Shown: piece after piece, positions 14,449-22,739 of the stretch
Numbering within the stretch: the stretch's first letter is position 1
Layout: each line of letters begins with the position of its first letter
Virus record (IMG/VR): IMGVR_UViG_3300030618_000475
Coordinates: 1-26,966 of that record
Source of the DNA: a virus
Length of the DNA: 26,966 nucleotides
Direction: 5' to 3' (one strand)
Made by a program: the position numbers and the translations under genes
The notes under the pieces: generated by a model
What the model was told of the DNA's origin: nothing
Seen by the model: only the letters and a program-made list of their open reading frames with translations
The model's database searches: none

Positions 14449-15060
14449 ATGACCCCAAAAACACCGAAAAAGTGGAAACTCGAAGACCTCCCACTAGCTG
14501 TTCGACAGGCAAAGTCGTGGACGGGAGCGTGCCTTGCTTTGGGGTTAAAGGCCAATAACGGGGCAAATTTGAAGAAATGGGTCGTACAATTGGGGCTTAG
14601 TACAGATCATTTCACAGGTGAGTGGCGAAGTCGTCGTAAATTAAGTGATGCGGAGGTTTTTTGCCAAGACTCTAAGCACGTATGGGCGGCTAAGAATCGG
14701 TTTTACAAACAGACACCAGACACTTGTATGCTCTGCGGACAGGGGACAATTTGGAATGGTAGACCCTTACGGTTTCAAATTGACCATAAAAACGGCGATG
14801 GCGGTGATTGTCGCCGAGAAAACCTACAGAAAATTTGCCCCAACTGTCACACTCAAACCGACACGTATTGTGGACGAAATCGGGTTGCCACGGATGGGAC
14901 TTACAGCAAAATTAACGGTCAAACAATTTGGTGTAACGGGTGTTGCCAGTGGCTTGTTCCCGACATGTTTGGAAATAAGGCTAGTATGCCAAACGGCAAG
15001 CAATCTCGATGTGCGTCCTGCATGGAGCCGAAAACAGAGGGGGCATCGAGTGGGGCGTAA
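14449..15060 (+). CDS. HNH endonuclease
   Basis: A 203-residue protein. The N-terminus (residues ~8-55: WKLEDLPLAVRQAKSWTGAC and onward) looks like a small helix-turn-helix specificity domain. The HNH core follows at ~100-145: CMLCGQG, then FQIDHKNGDGGD with the catalytic His, NLQKICPNCHTQTD with Asn, His and the second Cys pair. The last 45 residues form another zinc module, WCNGCCQWL...FG......G....CASC, which closely matches the start of the next gene's product. HNH genes of this layout are usually mobile homing-type nucleases in phages, though DNA-processing roles exist. It overlaps the next gene by 11 bases and leads the long plus-strand operon. Confidence 0.88.
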   Translation: MTPKTPKKWKLEDLPLAVRQAKSWTGACLALGLKANNGANLKKWVVQLGLSTDHFTGEWRSRRKLSDAEVFCQDSKHVWAAKNRFYKQTPDTCMLCGQGTIWNGRPLRFQIDHKNGDGGDCRRENLQKICPNCHTQTDTYCGRNRVATDGTYSKINGQTIWCNGCCQWLVPDMFGNKASMPNGKQSRCASCMEPKTEGASSGA

Positions 15061-15487
15061 AAGACTCTTCAACGACAAAACAAAATGGTGTCGGAAGTGT
15101 GAAAAGTGGCTCGTCTTGTCGGCTTTTGGCCTCAACAAACGCACCGCCAGTGGCCGCTCCTACTACTGCCGCACCTGCCACAACACCTATTGTGGGACGT
15201 TTTGGACGAAAGTTCACACCTATGACGCCTTCCTCGAACGCGAATACCACATGCACCCGGGTCAGTACCTCGACCTTTGGCGGGCTCAGGATAAAAAGTG
15301 CCCGATCTGTGACTTGGCGTTGGTATTGTATAACAGGAAGACTTTGGTGGATTTCCGCGATGGGCGGGTCCATGGGCTGTTGTGTGCCGACTGCATGGAG
15401 GGACTGAAGAAGCTGAAAATCTCCCCCGAGTTGCTTGCGAAAGCCATTCAGTATCTCAAACCGATTAGTATGGGAGTCACGCCGTGA
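15050..15487 (+). CDS. Endonuclease VII-like protein, catalytic residues altered
   Basis: A 145-residue protein of the recombination endonuclease VII family (T4 gp49 type), which resolves branched DNA before packaging. It starts at GTG 15050, with GAGGGGG just upstream and overlapping the HNH stop; the same frame is open much further upstream, but that part is a shadow of the HNH gene. An N-terminal zinc knuckle (WCRKCEKWL, then YYCRTC) precedes the family core: LWRAQDKKCPICDLAL, then VDFRDGRVHGLLCADCMEGL. The family usually has a 'DHDH...G..RGLLC..CN' core. Here the DHDH is DFRD and the Asn after the last Cys is Met, so the metal and catalytic residues are largely missing while the zinc Cys remain. 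It may be inactive, regulatory, or use other residues. Confidence 0.8.
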   Translation: MGRKRLFNDKTKWCRKCEKWLVLSAFGLNKRTASGRSYYCRTCHNTYCGTFWTKVHTYDAFLEREYHMHPGQYLDLWRAQDKKCPICDLALVLYNRKTLVDFRDGRVHGLLCADCMEGLKKLKISPELLAKAIQYLKPISMGVTP

Positions 15488-16191
15488 GCGACGTAGCACT
15501 CGTAATCATCTGTACAGGCACCGCCTACTGGAAATTTACCCAAGCGGCGGTCGATTCGGTGCGTGCGTTCTTTCCCGCCGACATCCTTCTGTTCACGGAC
15601 AATCCTCAGCAGTTTCCCGTCGCCAAGCAGGTGATGCACCCGCATCCCGGATGGCCGAACGCCACACTGATGCGATTCCATACCATATTGAGCCAGCGGG
15701 AATGGCTGTCCCAGTACAAGTACGTTTTCTACATGGACGTGTGCATGAACATGATGAGCCCGATAGCTGCGGCGGAAGTCCTCTCTGACGGCATCACGGC
15801 TTGCGTACACGCCTCGTTCGAATTGAGCAAGGGGCGTTACTGCACTCCCGAGGAGAACCCGAAGTCCACCGCCTACCTCAGTAAGAGGGACATCCGTAAG
15901 ATGTACATTGGCGGTTTCTGGGGCGGACCAACTGAGAAAATCTTGAGCATGGCGGAAACGATCAGCAAGAGGATCGATATCGACACCGCCAACAACTTTA
16001 TCGCCACATGGCATGATGAGTCGCACATCAATCGCTATTTCTACGAATTCCCGCCGACGAAGGAATTGGACTTGCCGTACAACAACTGGACTAAAACTCC
16101 TGACATCAAAATCTGGCGTGTCCCCAAGGGTACGCCCAACCGCCCGGCCGTGAACGGGGTGCAGCCATTTGAACAGAGGAATTTGCCATGA
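15484..16191 (+). CDS. GT6-family glycosyltransferase (ABO blood-group type)
   Basis: A 235-residue retaining alpha-1,3-Gal/GalNAc transferase-like protein starting at GTG 15484 (GTGA overlap with the previous stop). The family signature is clear: YKYVFYMDVCMNM at ~78-90 in place of the nucleotide-sugar DXD loop, MYIGGFWGGPTEKI at ~140-153, and TANNFIATWHDESHINRYF at ~168-186, matching the 'A.WHDESHLN.Y' of human ABO and GGTA enzymes. The DXD loop reads D-V-C. Vertebrate members have DVD and need manganese, whereas bacterial members are known with NXN and are metal-independent. GT6 transferases usually add Gal or GalNAc to a fucosylated galactose, and a GT11 alpha-1,2-fucosyltransferase-like gene lies two genes downstream. 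Donor and acceptor remain unknown. Confidence 0.88.
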   Translation: MSDVALVIICTGTAYWKFTQAAVDSVRAFFPADILLFTDNPQQFPVAKQVMHPHPGWPNATLMRFHTILSQREWLSQYKYVFYMDVCMNMMSPIAAAEVLSDGITACVHASFELSKGRYCTPEENPKSTAYLSKRDIRKMYIGGFWGGPTEKILSMAETISKRIDIDTANNFIATWHDESHINRYFYEFPPTKELDLPYNNWTKTPDIKIWRVPKGTPNRPAVNGVQPFEQRNLP

Positions 16192-16883
16192 AGGTGCTGG
16201 TAGCGATCTTGGCTTGCCATAGGTACGTCGGTATGCCGGGTAAAGGCTGGGATTGGACGAATAGGATGAAGCACAATTCCATCCCCGTAGACGTACAGAT
16301 CGCGGCGTGCCGTGAGACTTGGGTCAAGGATTTTGCAGCTTACCCCAATGTCGATGTGAGGTTCTTCTATGGGCGCGGAGCGAATCGACAGCCGCTACCC
16401 GATGAAGTGTTTTTGGACGTTCCAGATGACTACAAAAGCCTGCCGTACAAGACAAGAGGCGTGTGCCAATGGTCAGGGGAGCGCCAATACGATTTCATCT
16501 TCAAGACTGATGATGACACCTTTGTTTGGGTGGATCGCCTGATGAAGAGCGGGTTTGAGGCTTACGACTATGTGGGTTCCGCCAGCGTTCATACACCTCA
16601 AAACCTTTACGTGACTGGACTAGGGTACTGGTTGAGCGCAAGGGCCGCTAGGTTGGTCGCAGCCGCGCAACCAAACAATACATTAGAGGATCACTGGGTG
16701 GGGTCGGTGATGCGTAAAGCTAGGATCATTCCAAAGCATGATACGCGGTATCATCCCATAGCTGGCAAATTCGTAGGCGTAGCCGCGATGCCGAGGAATT
16801 CCGAGTTTATCGCCGTTCATCCGTGCGATCCTACTATGATGCGTACCTACGCTCAGGAGTTGAAAATCCATGGTGACAGTTAA
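16188..16883 (+). CDS. GT31-like glycosyltransferase
   Basis: A 231-residue protein of the beta-1,3-galactosyltransferase-like (GT31) superfamily. Visible family elements are MKVLVAILACHR at the N-terminus, CRETWVKDF at ~41-49, DVRFFYGR at ~56-63, DEVFLDVPDDYKSLPYKT at ~72-89, the FKTDDDTFV metal site at ~105-113, GLGYWLS at ~144-150 and EDHWVG at ~167-172. These inverting enzymes transfer Gal, GlcNAc or similar sugars. There is no transmembrane anchor, unlike Golgi members, so it should be cytosolic. It is the first and most canonical of four paralogues in the operon. It overlaps the GT6 gene by four bases and the next gene by 14. Confidence 0.87.
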   Translation: MKVLVAILACHRYVGMPGKGWDWTNRMKHNSIPVDVQIAACRETWVKDFAAYPNVDVRFFYGRGANRQPLPDEVFLDVPDDYKSLPYKTRGVCQWSGERQYDFIFKTDDDTFVWVDRLMKSGFEAYDYVGSASVHTPQNLYVTGLGYWLSARAARLVAAAQPNNTLEDHWVGSVMRKARIIPKHDTRYHPIAGKFVGVAAMPRNSEFIAVHPCDPTMMRTYAQELKIHGDS

Positions 16884-17640
16884 TTTAATGGGAGGGTTGG
16901 GGAATCAGCTTTTCCAATACGCCTACAGTAGAGCACTCGCAGCGCAGGGTCGCGAGGTCTATCTCACGAACATACAGGTTGTCAATGTTACGGACCACCG
17001 CATCTATTCTCTAGACGGTTTCAATACTATCGTCAAGCTCCACAACCCCCCGCCTATTGGGGCAGCGCCACTCTACGAGAGCGGACTACCCTTTGACGAG
17101 AGAATGCTTAACATCCCCGAACCTACCATCGTCTACGGCTATTTTCAAACAGAAAAGTATTTCCTAAACATCGAAGACTCAATTCGTAAAGAATTGACCC
17201 TGAAATCCTCGCTGAGTGAAAAGGCTCAAGCAATTGCCAAGGAGATTCAAAGCTGTGAAAGCATCTCCCTCCATGTACGCCGAGGCGACTATCTGCAATT
17301 GCTCGCATTTCATGGAATGGTGGAACCAACGTATTACACGGCAGCCATTGGTACAATCTCACAAAAGGTTTCCAACCCCAAGGTCTTCATCTTTTCCGAT
17401 GACCCGAAATGGTGTGAGGATAACCTGACTGGGACGGTCATTGAAACGGGAAGCAAGTTTGAAGACCTCCACTTGATGTCCCTCTGTCGTCACAACGTGA
17501 TCGTGAACAGTTCTTTCAGTTGGTGGGGTGCGTGGCTGAATCCGAACCCAGATAAAATCGTCGTGGCACCTAAACGATGGTTTTCTGCAAAGGATTTAGA
17601 CAGTCGAGACATCATACCTGACGGGTGGATTAAAATATGA
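16870..17640 (+). CDS. GT11 alpha-1,2-fucosyl/colitosyltransferase-like protein
   Basis: A 256-residue GT11 protein, about the usual length for short bacterial members. Motifs in order are [19 protein letters not shown] at ~5-23, LHVRRGDYL at ~135-143 (the GDP-binding Arg motif), [11 protein letters not shown] at ~168-178 and [12 protein letters not shown] at ~213-224. The family transfers L-fucose from GDP-fucose to O-2 of galactose (FutC, WbsJ); one characterised member, WbgN, transfers colitose. Both donors derive from GDP-mannose through the 4,6-dehydratase encoded immediately downstream. AGGAG (16855-16859) lies 10 bases upstream of the ATG, inside the preceding gene. Confidence 0.92.
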   Translation: MVTVNLMGGLGNQLFQYAYSRALAAQGREVYLTNIQVVNVTDHRIYSLDGFNTIVKLHNPPPIGAAPLYESGLPFDERMLNIPEPTIVYGYFQTEKYFLNIEDSIRKELTLKSSLSEKAQAIAKEIQSCESISLHVRRGDYLQLLAFHGMVEPTYYTAAIGTISQKVSNPKVFIFSDDPKWCEDNLTGTVIETGSKFEDLHLMSLCRHNVIVNSSFSWWGAWLNPNPDKIVVAPKRWFSAKDLDSRDIIPDGWIKI

Positions 17641-18635
17641 AGGCTCTAATTACAGGAATAACGGGGCAGGATGGTTCATACTTGGCGGAACTTCTGCTGG
17701 AGAAGGGCTACGAAGTCCACGGTGTCATTCGTCGATCAAGCAGTTTCAACACTGGACGAATTGACCACATTTTTGATCGTCTCCACCTCCACTACTGCGA
17801 TTTGACTGACGGTAGTGCCCTGAGTCGGTTGGTGGGGGAAATTCAACCCGATGAGGTGTACAACTTGGGAGCACAGAGCCATGTGCGCGTTAGCTTCGAC
17901 ATCCCCGAGTACACTGCCGATGTAGATGCTTTGGGGACGCTACGGCTTCTCGAAGCAATCAAGGCACAGTGCCCTACGGCCAAATTTTATCAAGCATCGT
18001 CCAGTGAATTGTTCGGAAAGGTGCTGGAAGTGCCGCAGACTGAAAAGACCCCATTCTATCCTCGGAGTCCTTACGGTATTGCCAAGCAGTTTGCATTTTG
18101 GACGACCGTGAACTATCGTGAAATGGGCATGTTTGCCTGCAACGGCATCCTGTTCAACCATGAGTCTCCTCGGCGTGGCGAAACCTTCGTATCGCGCAAG
18201 ATTACCAAAGCAGCGACGAGGATCAAGGTGGGACTCCAAAAGGAACTCTTGCTGGGAAACCTTGACGCTAAACGTGACTGGGGATATGCTAAAGATTACG
18301 TGGAAGCCATGTGGCTCATGCTACAGCAACCCACCCCCGAGGATTTCGTTATTGCCACGGGAGAAACACACACGGTGCGGGAGTTTCTGGATGAGACATT
18401 TGAATATCTGGGACTGGACTGGAACAAGTACGTGGGGATCGATCCGAAATACTATCGCCCCACAGAAGTAGATATCCTACTCGGGGATGCATCCAAGGCA
18501 AAAAGGATGCTGGGTTGGGAACCCCAGTGGAAGTTTCGAAATTTAGTCCGCATGATGGTTGACGCGGACATGGCGGACGCTCGCAGAGAATGTGGGCCTA
18601 ATGGTGGAAATCCTTACGAATGGGACTGGCAATGA
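17637..18635 (+). CDS. gmd: GDP-mannose 4,6-dehydratase
   Basis: A 332-residue extended short-chain dehydrogenase that converts GDP-D-mannose to GDP-4-keto-6-deoxy-D-mannose, the entry point for GDP-fucose, GDP-rhamnose, GDP-perosamine and GDP-colitose. The NADP-binding [17 protein letters not shown] is at ~5-21 and [17 protein letters not shown], typical of Gmd, at ~29-45. The active site shows [10 protein letters not shown] and the Y-x-x-x-K of SPYGIAK. The family core [20 protein letters not shown] is at ~169-188, and [14 protein letters not shown] follows. The length is normal and every key motif is intact, so activity is likely. It overlaps the GT11 gene by four bases. Confidence 0.96.
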   Translation: MKALITGITGQDGSYLAELLLEKGYEVHGVIRRSSSFNTGRIDHIFDRLHLHYCDLTDGSALSRLVGEIQPDEVYNLGAQSHVRVSFDIPEYTADVDALGTLRLLEAIKAQCPTAKFYQASSSELFGKVLEVPQTEKTPFYPRSPYGIAKQFAFWTTVNYREMGMFACNGILFNHESPRRGETFVSRKITKAATRIKVGLQKELLLGNLDAKRDWGYAKDYVEAMWLMLQQPTPEDFVIATGETHTVREFLDETFEYLGLDWNKYVGIDPKYYRPTEVDILLGDASKAKRMLGWEPQWKFRNLVRMMVDADMADARRECGPNGGNPYEWDWQ

Positions 18636-19645
18636 CAACGACTCAAATGCTTAACCTCTTAATTCATGATGCTGAAGAAGCTCTAAGCGTGGTTGATTAT
18701 AAACCACTCGATGGCGCTCGTGTTTTTATTTCGGGGGCTACGGGGTTAATCGGTATGCACCTCCTGACGATTCTCTATGTCCTCAAACGGGAGGGGTACA
18801 AGATTGAGGGTTTCGGACAGTACCACAGCGAACCCGCGCCGTACACCAAAGAGCTTGCGACCCTTGCTGGGTTCGATCTTTATCACGATTCAATGAAGGT
18901 GCCTCAAACAGATGTTATCATCCACTCAGCGGGGTACGGTCAACCCATGATTTTCATGGCTAACCCCGCAGCGACCATTCTTGTAAACACAGCCGTTACA
19001 GAACGGCTGTTGGAATCCCTCAACTCGGGGGGTCGTTTCCTTTTTGTGAGTTCCAATGAAGTTTACCACGGTCTACACAAGGAGTTCGCTACGGAAGAAG
19101 ACATTGGAACCACCACCCCCTACCATCCACGAGCGGGCTACATTGAGGGAAAGCGGAGCGGCGAAGCAATTACTCACTCCTACCGTAAGAACGGTGTTAA
19201 CGCGGCGTCTGCCCGCCTCAACCTGACCTATGGCCTCGGCGCTCGTAAGGGTGACAAACGAGCCCTAAGCGGATTTATCGATCAAGCAGTAACAGCCAAT
19301 CACATCGAGATGAAATTTTCAGGTAAAGAGATGCGGACATGCTGCTACGCTAAAGACGTTGCGACGATGTTGTGGAGGGTTATCCTTCACGGCACAAAAC
19401 CCGTTTACAACGTTGGCGAGCGTTCCACAACCAGTATCGCCGAATTAGCAACCATCGTTGCTCGGCTTACAGGGTCAACGATTCAAATTCCAGAGGAGGA
19501 TAAGGAACTGCCCGGTTCTCACGCCCTGCCTCGGATGGACATCTCTCTAATGGAGGCTGACTTAGGAAAGACCGAGTACACCACTCTGGAAGAGGGTCTG
19601 AAGAGAACAATCGCGTGGCATAGGGGGCTACATGAATCACTTTAA
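18632..19645 (+). CDS. NAD(P)-dependent nucleotide-sugar epimerase/reductase (SDR)
   Basis: A 337-residue extended short-chain dehydrogenase. ATG 18632 overlaps the gmd stop (ATGA) and is preferred over ATG 18620. The Rossmann motif is [15 protein letters not shown] at ~31-45. The catalytic region shows VSSNEVYHG and Y-I-E-G-K ([15 protein letters not shown]), and a substrate-binding [17 protein letters not shown] segment follows. It resembles UDP-glucuronate decarboxylase/dTDP-glucose dehydratase relatives rather than classical GDP-fucose synthase. With gmd, the cupin epimerase and the PLP enzyme next to it, the likely role is C4 reduction (or dehydration) of a keto sugar. The exact substrate cannot be read from sequence. 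Confidence 0.87.
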   Translation: MTTTQMLNLLIHDAEEALSVVDYKPLDGARVFISGATGLIGMHLLTILYVLKREGYKIEGFGQYHSEPAPYTKELATLAGFDLYHDSMKVPQTDVIIHSAGYGQPMIFMANPAATILVNTAVTERLLESLNSGGRFLFVSSNEVYHGLHKEFATEEDIGTTTPYHPRAGYIEGKRSGEAITHSYRKNGVNAASARLNLTYGLGARKGDKRALSGFIDQAVTANHIEMKFSGKEMRTCCYAKDVATMLWRVILHGTKPVYNVGERSTTSIAELATIVARLTGSTIQIPEEDKELPGSHALPRMDISLMEADLGKTEYTTLEEGLKRTIAWHRGLHESL

Positions 19646-20180
19646 GGTAGAAGACGAGAAGTTTGGCGGGCGTGTGAAGTTGATATCCTCAACCTGTTTT
19701 GAGGATAGTCGCGGCTTTTTTAACATCACTTACCTCGATGACGAGATGAAAGAAATGGGTCTCCCGCCGTTTGTCCGCGATCTCCACTCCCGCTCCATGA
19801 AGGACGTAGTTCGAGGGCTGCACTTTCAGTCTACACCACCCATGGCAAAGCTGATGCGTGTTCCACGCGGTAGAGTTTTTATGGTGACGGTTGATGTTAA
19901 CCCACAATCCCCCACGTTCCTACAATACTACAGCCTCATTATGGAGGAGGGGGACAAACTTCAGCTTTGGGGTGAGGCGGACATTGCTCGGGGTTTCTGT
20001 GCTTTAGAGGATTACTCCGAGGTGCAGTACAAGTGCTCGGGGCATTTCAATAAAGCATTCGATGACGCAATCCTGTGGGATGATCCTGTTATCGGCATCG
20101 ACTGGCCTGTAAAAGATCACCCCATCTTGTCGGATAGGGATCGACACGCCGTAACCGCGAAGGAGTTTTTCCACCTATGA
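19632..20180 (+). CDS. RmlC-like nucleotide-sugar 3,5-epimerase (cupin)
   Basis: A 182-residue protein of the dTDP-4-dehydrorhamnose 3,5-epimerase family. Family features are EDSRGFF at ~24-30, the catalytic VVRGLHFQ with His64, LMRVPRGRVFMVTVDVNPQSPTF at ~74-96 (shown as a region), Y133 in VQYKCSG, and DPVIGIDWP followed by SDRD with D170. The usual His of the F-x-H-G-F strand is Arg at ~120 (DIARGF), which may alter substrate choice. In this context it would epimerise C3/C5 or C5 of a GDP-4-keto-6-deoxy or 3,6-dideoxy sugar rather than a dTDP sugar; no rmlA or rmlB is present. It overlaps the SDR gene by 14 bases and the PLP enzyme gene by four. Confidence 0.88.
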   Translation: MNHFKVEDEKFGGRVKLISSTCFEDSRGFFNITYLDDEMKEMGLPPFVRDLHSRSMKDVVRGLHFQSTPPMAKLMRVPRGRVFMVTVDVNPQSPTFLQYYSLIMEEGDKLQLWGEADIARGFCALEDYSEVQYKCSGHFNKAFDDAILWDDPVIGIDWPVKDHPILSDRDRHAVTAKEFFHL

Positions 20181-21349
20181 GGCCCATAACTCTAGGAAAT
20201 CTGGACATCAGTACGAAGGGCAAGCAGTACGTCAACGATGCCCTAAATAACAATCGCCTATCAAAGGGTGAGTACACTCTTGCCTTTGAGAAGGGGTTTG
20301 CTGATTTGCACGGGTCAAAGCACGGCATTTTTATGAATAGCGGCACCAGTGCCCTACAGGTTGCGCTCGCGGCCCTCAAAGAAGTCCACGGCTATCAGGA
20401 TGGGGACGAAGTGATCGTTCCCGCGATCACGTTCATCGCTACCAGCAATATCGTCATCCAAAATAACATGAAGCCCGTCTTTGTGGACGTTGACCCCCTT
20501 ACCTTTAATCTAAACCCCGCGAGGGTCGAAGAGGCCGTTACCCCCCGCACACGCTGTATCATTCCAGTTCATCTGTTTGGGCTGCCCGCTGATATGACCG
20601 CTATCATGGAAATTGCGAGTAGGTGCGGGCTTCAGGTAATCGAGGATTCCTGCGAGACAATGTTTGCGAACCTAAACGGTCAGTCTGTTGGGTCTTTCGG
20701 TGACTTTGGTTGTTTTTCCACCTATGTCGCACACCTGATTGTCGGCGGTGTGGGTGGTATCGTAACGACCAGCAACACGGAGCTTGACGGACTTTGCCGT
20801 AGCTTGATGGCACACGGACGTGACAGTATCTACACAAACATTGATGACGATGACAACCCCGAATCAATTGAACTCTCAAAGCAAATCATCGAGAGACGCT
20901 ATCGTTTTGAACGTGTGGGCTACTCCTATCGCGCTACGGAACTGGAGGCTGCCATAGCCCTGAGCGAGTTGGAACGTTGGGAAGAAAACATCCTAACCCG
21001 CCGTACTAATGCATCCGAACTGACGAGTCTGTTGAGCGATATCCCCGAGCTACAGCTACCCGTCGTGCCTGAGGGGTATCAGCATTCGTTTATGATGTAT
21101 CCCATGGTGCTCGATGTCTCCGGTAGGGATAAACTCCTGATGTACTTGGAAGAGCGGGGCATTGAGACACGCTATCTCTTTCCCCTCCTTAGCCAACCGA
21201 TCTATCAGAAATTGTTCCCGGGTGAAGCGGCCAATCACCCAGTCGCAGAGCATCTGGCTAAGAATGGTTTCTTCATCGGTATGCATCAGGGCTTGACCTC
21301 AAGCGACATACACTACGTTTCAGAGGTTTTGCACGAGTACCTAAAATGA
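20177..21349 (+). CDS. DegT-family PLP enzyme with His for Lys (ColD-like 3-dehydratase type)
   Basis: A 390-residue fold-type I PLP protein of the DegT/DnrJ/EryC1/StrS family. Visible are NSGTSALQVALAAL at ~54-67, VPAITFIATSN at ~81-91, D157 in VIEDSCE (pyridine-nitrogen Asp), and FSTYVAHLIVGGVGG at ~180-194. At the position of the Schiff-base Lys (usually S....K....GEGG) stands His186. His at this place is the mark of the sugar 3-dehydratases ColD and the E1/RfbH group, which remove O-3 instead of transferring an amino group; E. coli ColD is of near-identical length with His188. Because gmd, which makes the ColD substrate, lies upstream, a GDP-4-keto-6-deoxymannose 3-dehydratase is the best guess. 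Similar His variants of unknown role also exist. Confidence 0.87.
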   Translation: MRPITLGNLDISTKGKQYVNDALNNNRLSKGEYTLAFEKGFADLHGSKHGIFMNSGTSALQVALAALKEVHGYQDGDEVIVPAITFIATSNIVIQNNMKPVFVDVDPLTFNLNPARVEEAVTPRTRCIIPVHLFGLPADMTAIMEIASRCGLQVIEDSCETMFANLNGQSVGSFGDFGCFSTYVAHLIVGGVGGIVTTSNTELDGLCRSLMAHGRDSIYTNIDDDDNPESIELSKQIIERRYRFERVGYSYRATELEAAIALSELERWEENILTRRTNASELTSLLSDIPELQLPVVPEGYQHSFMMYPMVLDVSGRDKLLMYLEERGIETRYLFPLLSQPIYQKLFPGEAANHPVAEHLAKNGFFIGMHQGLTSSDIHYVSEVLHEYLK

Positions 21350-22038
21350 CGCCAGAAACTTTCGAACAGAATTTTCAGAAACTTTGTAGTGAGTCTCAAG
21401 CTGACGGGCGGTTCACTCCCTCCCGCGATATTTGGTCTCCTCGGTTAGACGAGGACACGCAACAACTGACTTGGGACCAACACTACATCTATCACACGGG
21501 GTGGGCATCCCGCGTGCTCGCTGCTACCCGACCAGCTAAACACATCGATATTGCATCCTTGAATTTTTGGGCTGTGGCGGTGTCGGCCTTCATTCCCATG
21601 GAGTTCTATGAGTTTCGCCCTATGCCCTGTAAGGGATTGTCCAGTTTTGTTTGCGGTGAGGCCAACCTTACGTCGCTTCCGTTTGCCGACAATTCAATAG
21701 ATTCCCTTTCAAGCCTTCACACCCTTGAGCACATCGGATTGGGCAGGTATGGAGACGCGGTGGATGCTTCGGGGGACAGAAAAGCGGCGGCGGAATTAGT
21801 CCGCGTCTTAGCGCCGGGGGGTCAATTACTCATGGCTGTTCCTTGCGGAAAACCACGTCTCATTTACAACATGGGGAGAGTTTATTCGTACCAGATGGTG
21901 GTGGACATGTTTTATCCCCTCAAAGTGGCCGAGTTTGCCCTATGGACTGATGATCCGCAGGAATTTATTCTCAACGCCGATCCCGCCCTCGTAGCAAAAT
22001 GTGAAGGCGGGTGTGGTTGTTGGAGGTTTGTAAAATGA
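21346..22038 (+). CDS. DUF268 methyltransferase-like protein
   Basis: A 230-residue protein of the DUF268 type, seen in polysaccharide gene clusters and built like a class I SAM methyltransferase. The diagnostic stretch is SLSSLHTLEHIGLGRYGDAVD (residues ~125-145), followed by AAAELVRVLAPGGQLLMAVP, the post-fold strand/helix of methyltransferases, and an R-x-Y region. A clear glycine-rich SAM motif I is missing; the equivalent strand is IDIASLNFW. A sugar methyltransferase role is plausible from context only. It overlaps both neighbours by four bases. Confidence 0.82.
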   Translation: MTPETFEQNFQKLCSESQADGRFTPSRDIWSPRLDEDTQQLTWDQHYIYHTGWASRVLAATRPAKHIDIASLNFWAVAVSAFIPMEFYEFRPMPCKGLSSFVCGEANLTSLPFADNSIDSLSSLHTLEHIGLGRYGDAVDASGDRKAAAELVRVLAPGGQLLMAVPCGKPRLIYNMGRVYSYQMVVDMFYPLKVAEFALWTDDPQEFILNADPALVAKCEGGCGCWRFVK

Positions 22039-22739
22039 AAGTTCTAATCGCCATCATCTCCTTTCAGGGAGATGCTGAAAACGGAAATCACGACAAGATT
22101 CGACAGACTTGGGGTAAAGACGTTGCCCCCGCTGGCGCAGACCTACGCTTCTTTATAGGTCGCCGCGACAAATTCTATCAACCGAAACCCGACGAAACGC
22201 TGATCCCTTGGCAAGAAGACGGTACGCGGACCTGCCAGCATCCGTATTGGCACGCGGAGCCGGGGTGTACCTGTGTAGAATACTGGCAAGTCCTGTATCG
22301 GGGGATTCTGGACTGGTCTATTCGCAACGGGTACGACCACACCTTCCTCGCCGAAAATGACACTTTCCTCGTCCCGCGTAAGTTGATGAAACTCGGTTTT
22401 GAGAACTATGATTTTTCTGGCTGGATGATGTACGTTCACGCAGACAAGCCCGATTATTACTACGCGGAACCCGGTGGGTATTTCCTTTCACGACGGGCGG
22501 CTGAGGCCGTATTGAAAACAACCCCCGACCATTTGCACTTTGAAAACCTTGTTTGTGATGTGTTGAGACCTATGGCTGAGCGGGGGGAGATGGCGATCAA
22601 ATCCCTTGACCATTTTTGGAATGAGACTTCTTGGCATTACCGAGCGCAGGGGATTATAGACCCAGTGATTAGGGATGGCTACCCCGTGGGTTCTCCTTGG
22701 ATGTTCGACATGTATAAGAAACACGGAGCAGATCAATGA
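22035..22739 (+). CDS. GT31-like glycosyltransferase, divergent metal site
   Basis: A 234-residue paralogue of the GT31-like proteins in this operon, started at ATG 22035 (ATGA overlap); an ATG at 22011 lies inside the previous gene. It keeps MKVLIAIISF, IRQTWGK, DLRFFIGRRD and a GGYFLSRRAAEAV segment. The DXD site reads E-N-D-T-F at ~107-111. A Cys-containing insertion (CQHPYWHAEPGCTC) is shared in position with a Cys-rich stretch of the next gene, and NETSWHYRAQGIIDPV at the C-terminus matches AAAWHYREEGIADPV there. It is most closely related to that next gene, so they are probably a local duplication. Confidence 0.82.
   Translation: MKVLIAIISFQGDAENGNHDKIRQTWGKDVAPAGADLRFFIGRRDKFYQPKPDETLIPWQEDGTRTCQHPYWHAEPGCTCVEYWQVLYRGILDWSIRNGYDHTFLAENDTFLVPRKLMKLGFENYDFSGWMMYVHADKPDYYYAEPGGYFLSRRAAEAVLKTTPDHLHFENLVCDVLRPMAERGEMAIKSLDHFWNETSWHYRAQGIIDPVIRDGYPVGSPWMFDMYKKHGADQ

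Noticed and set aside
14645-15049. Upstream extension of the endonuclease VII-like frame
   Set aside because: This stretch lies opposite in frame to a well-supported HNH domain and has no family resemblance; similarity begins right after GTG 15050.
17637-20180. dTDP-rhamnose pathway reading of the SDR and RmlC-like genes
   Set aside because: No glucose-1-phosphate thymidylyltransferase (rmlA) or RmlB-type gene is present, and the first enzyme is clearly a GDP-mannose dehydratase.
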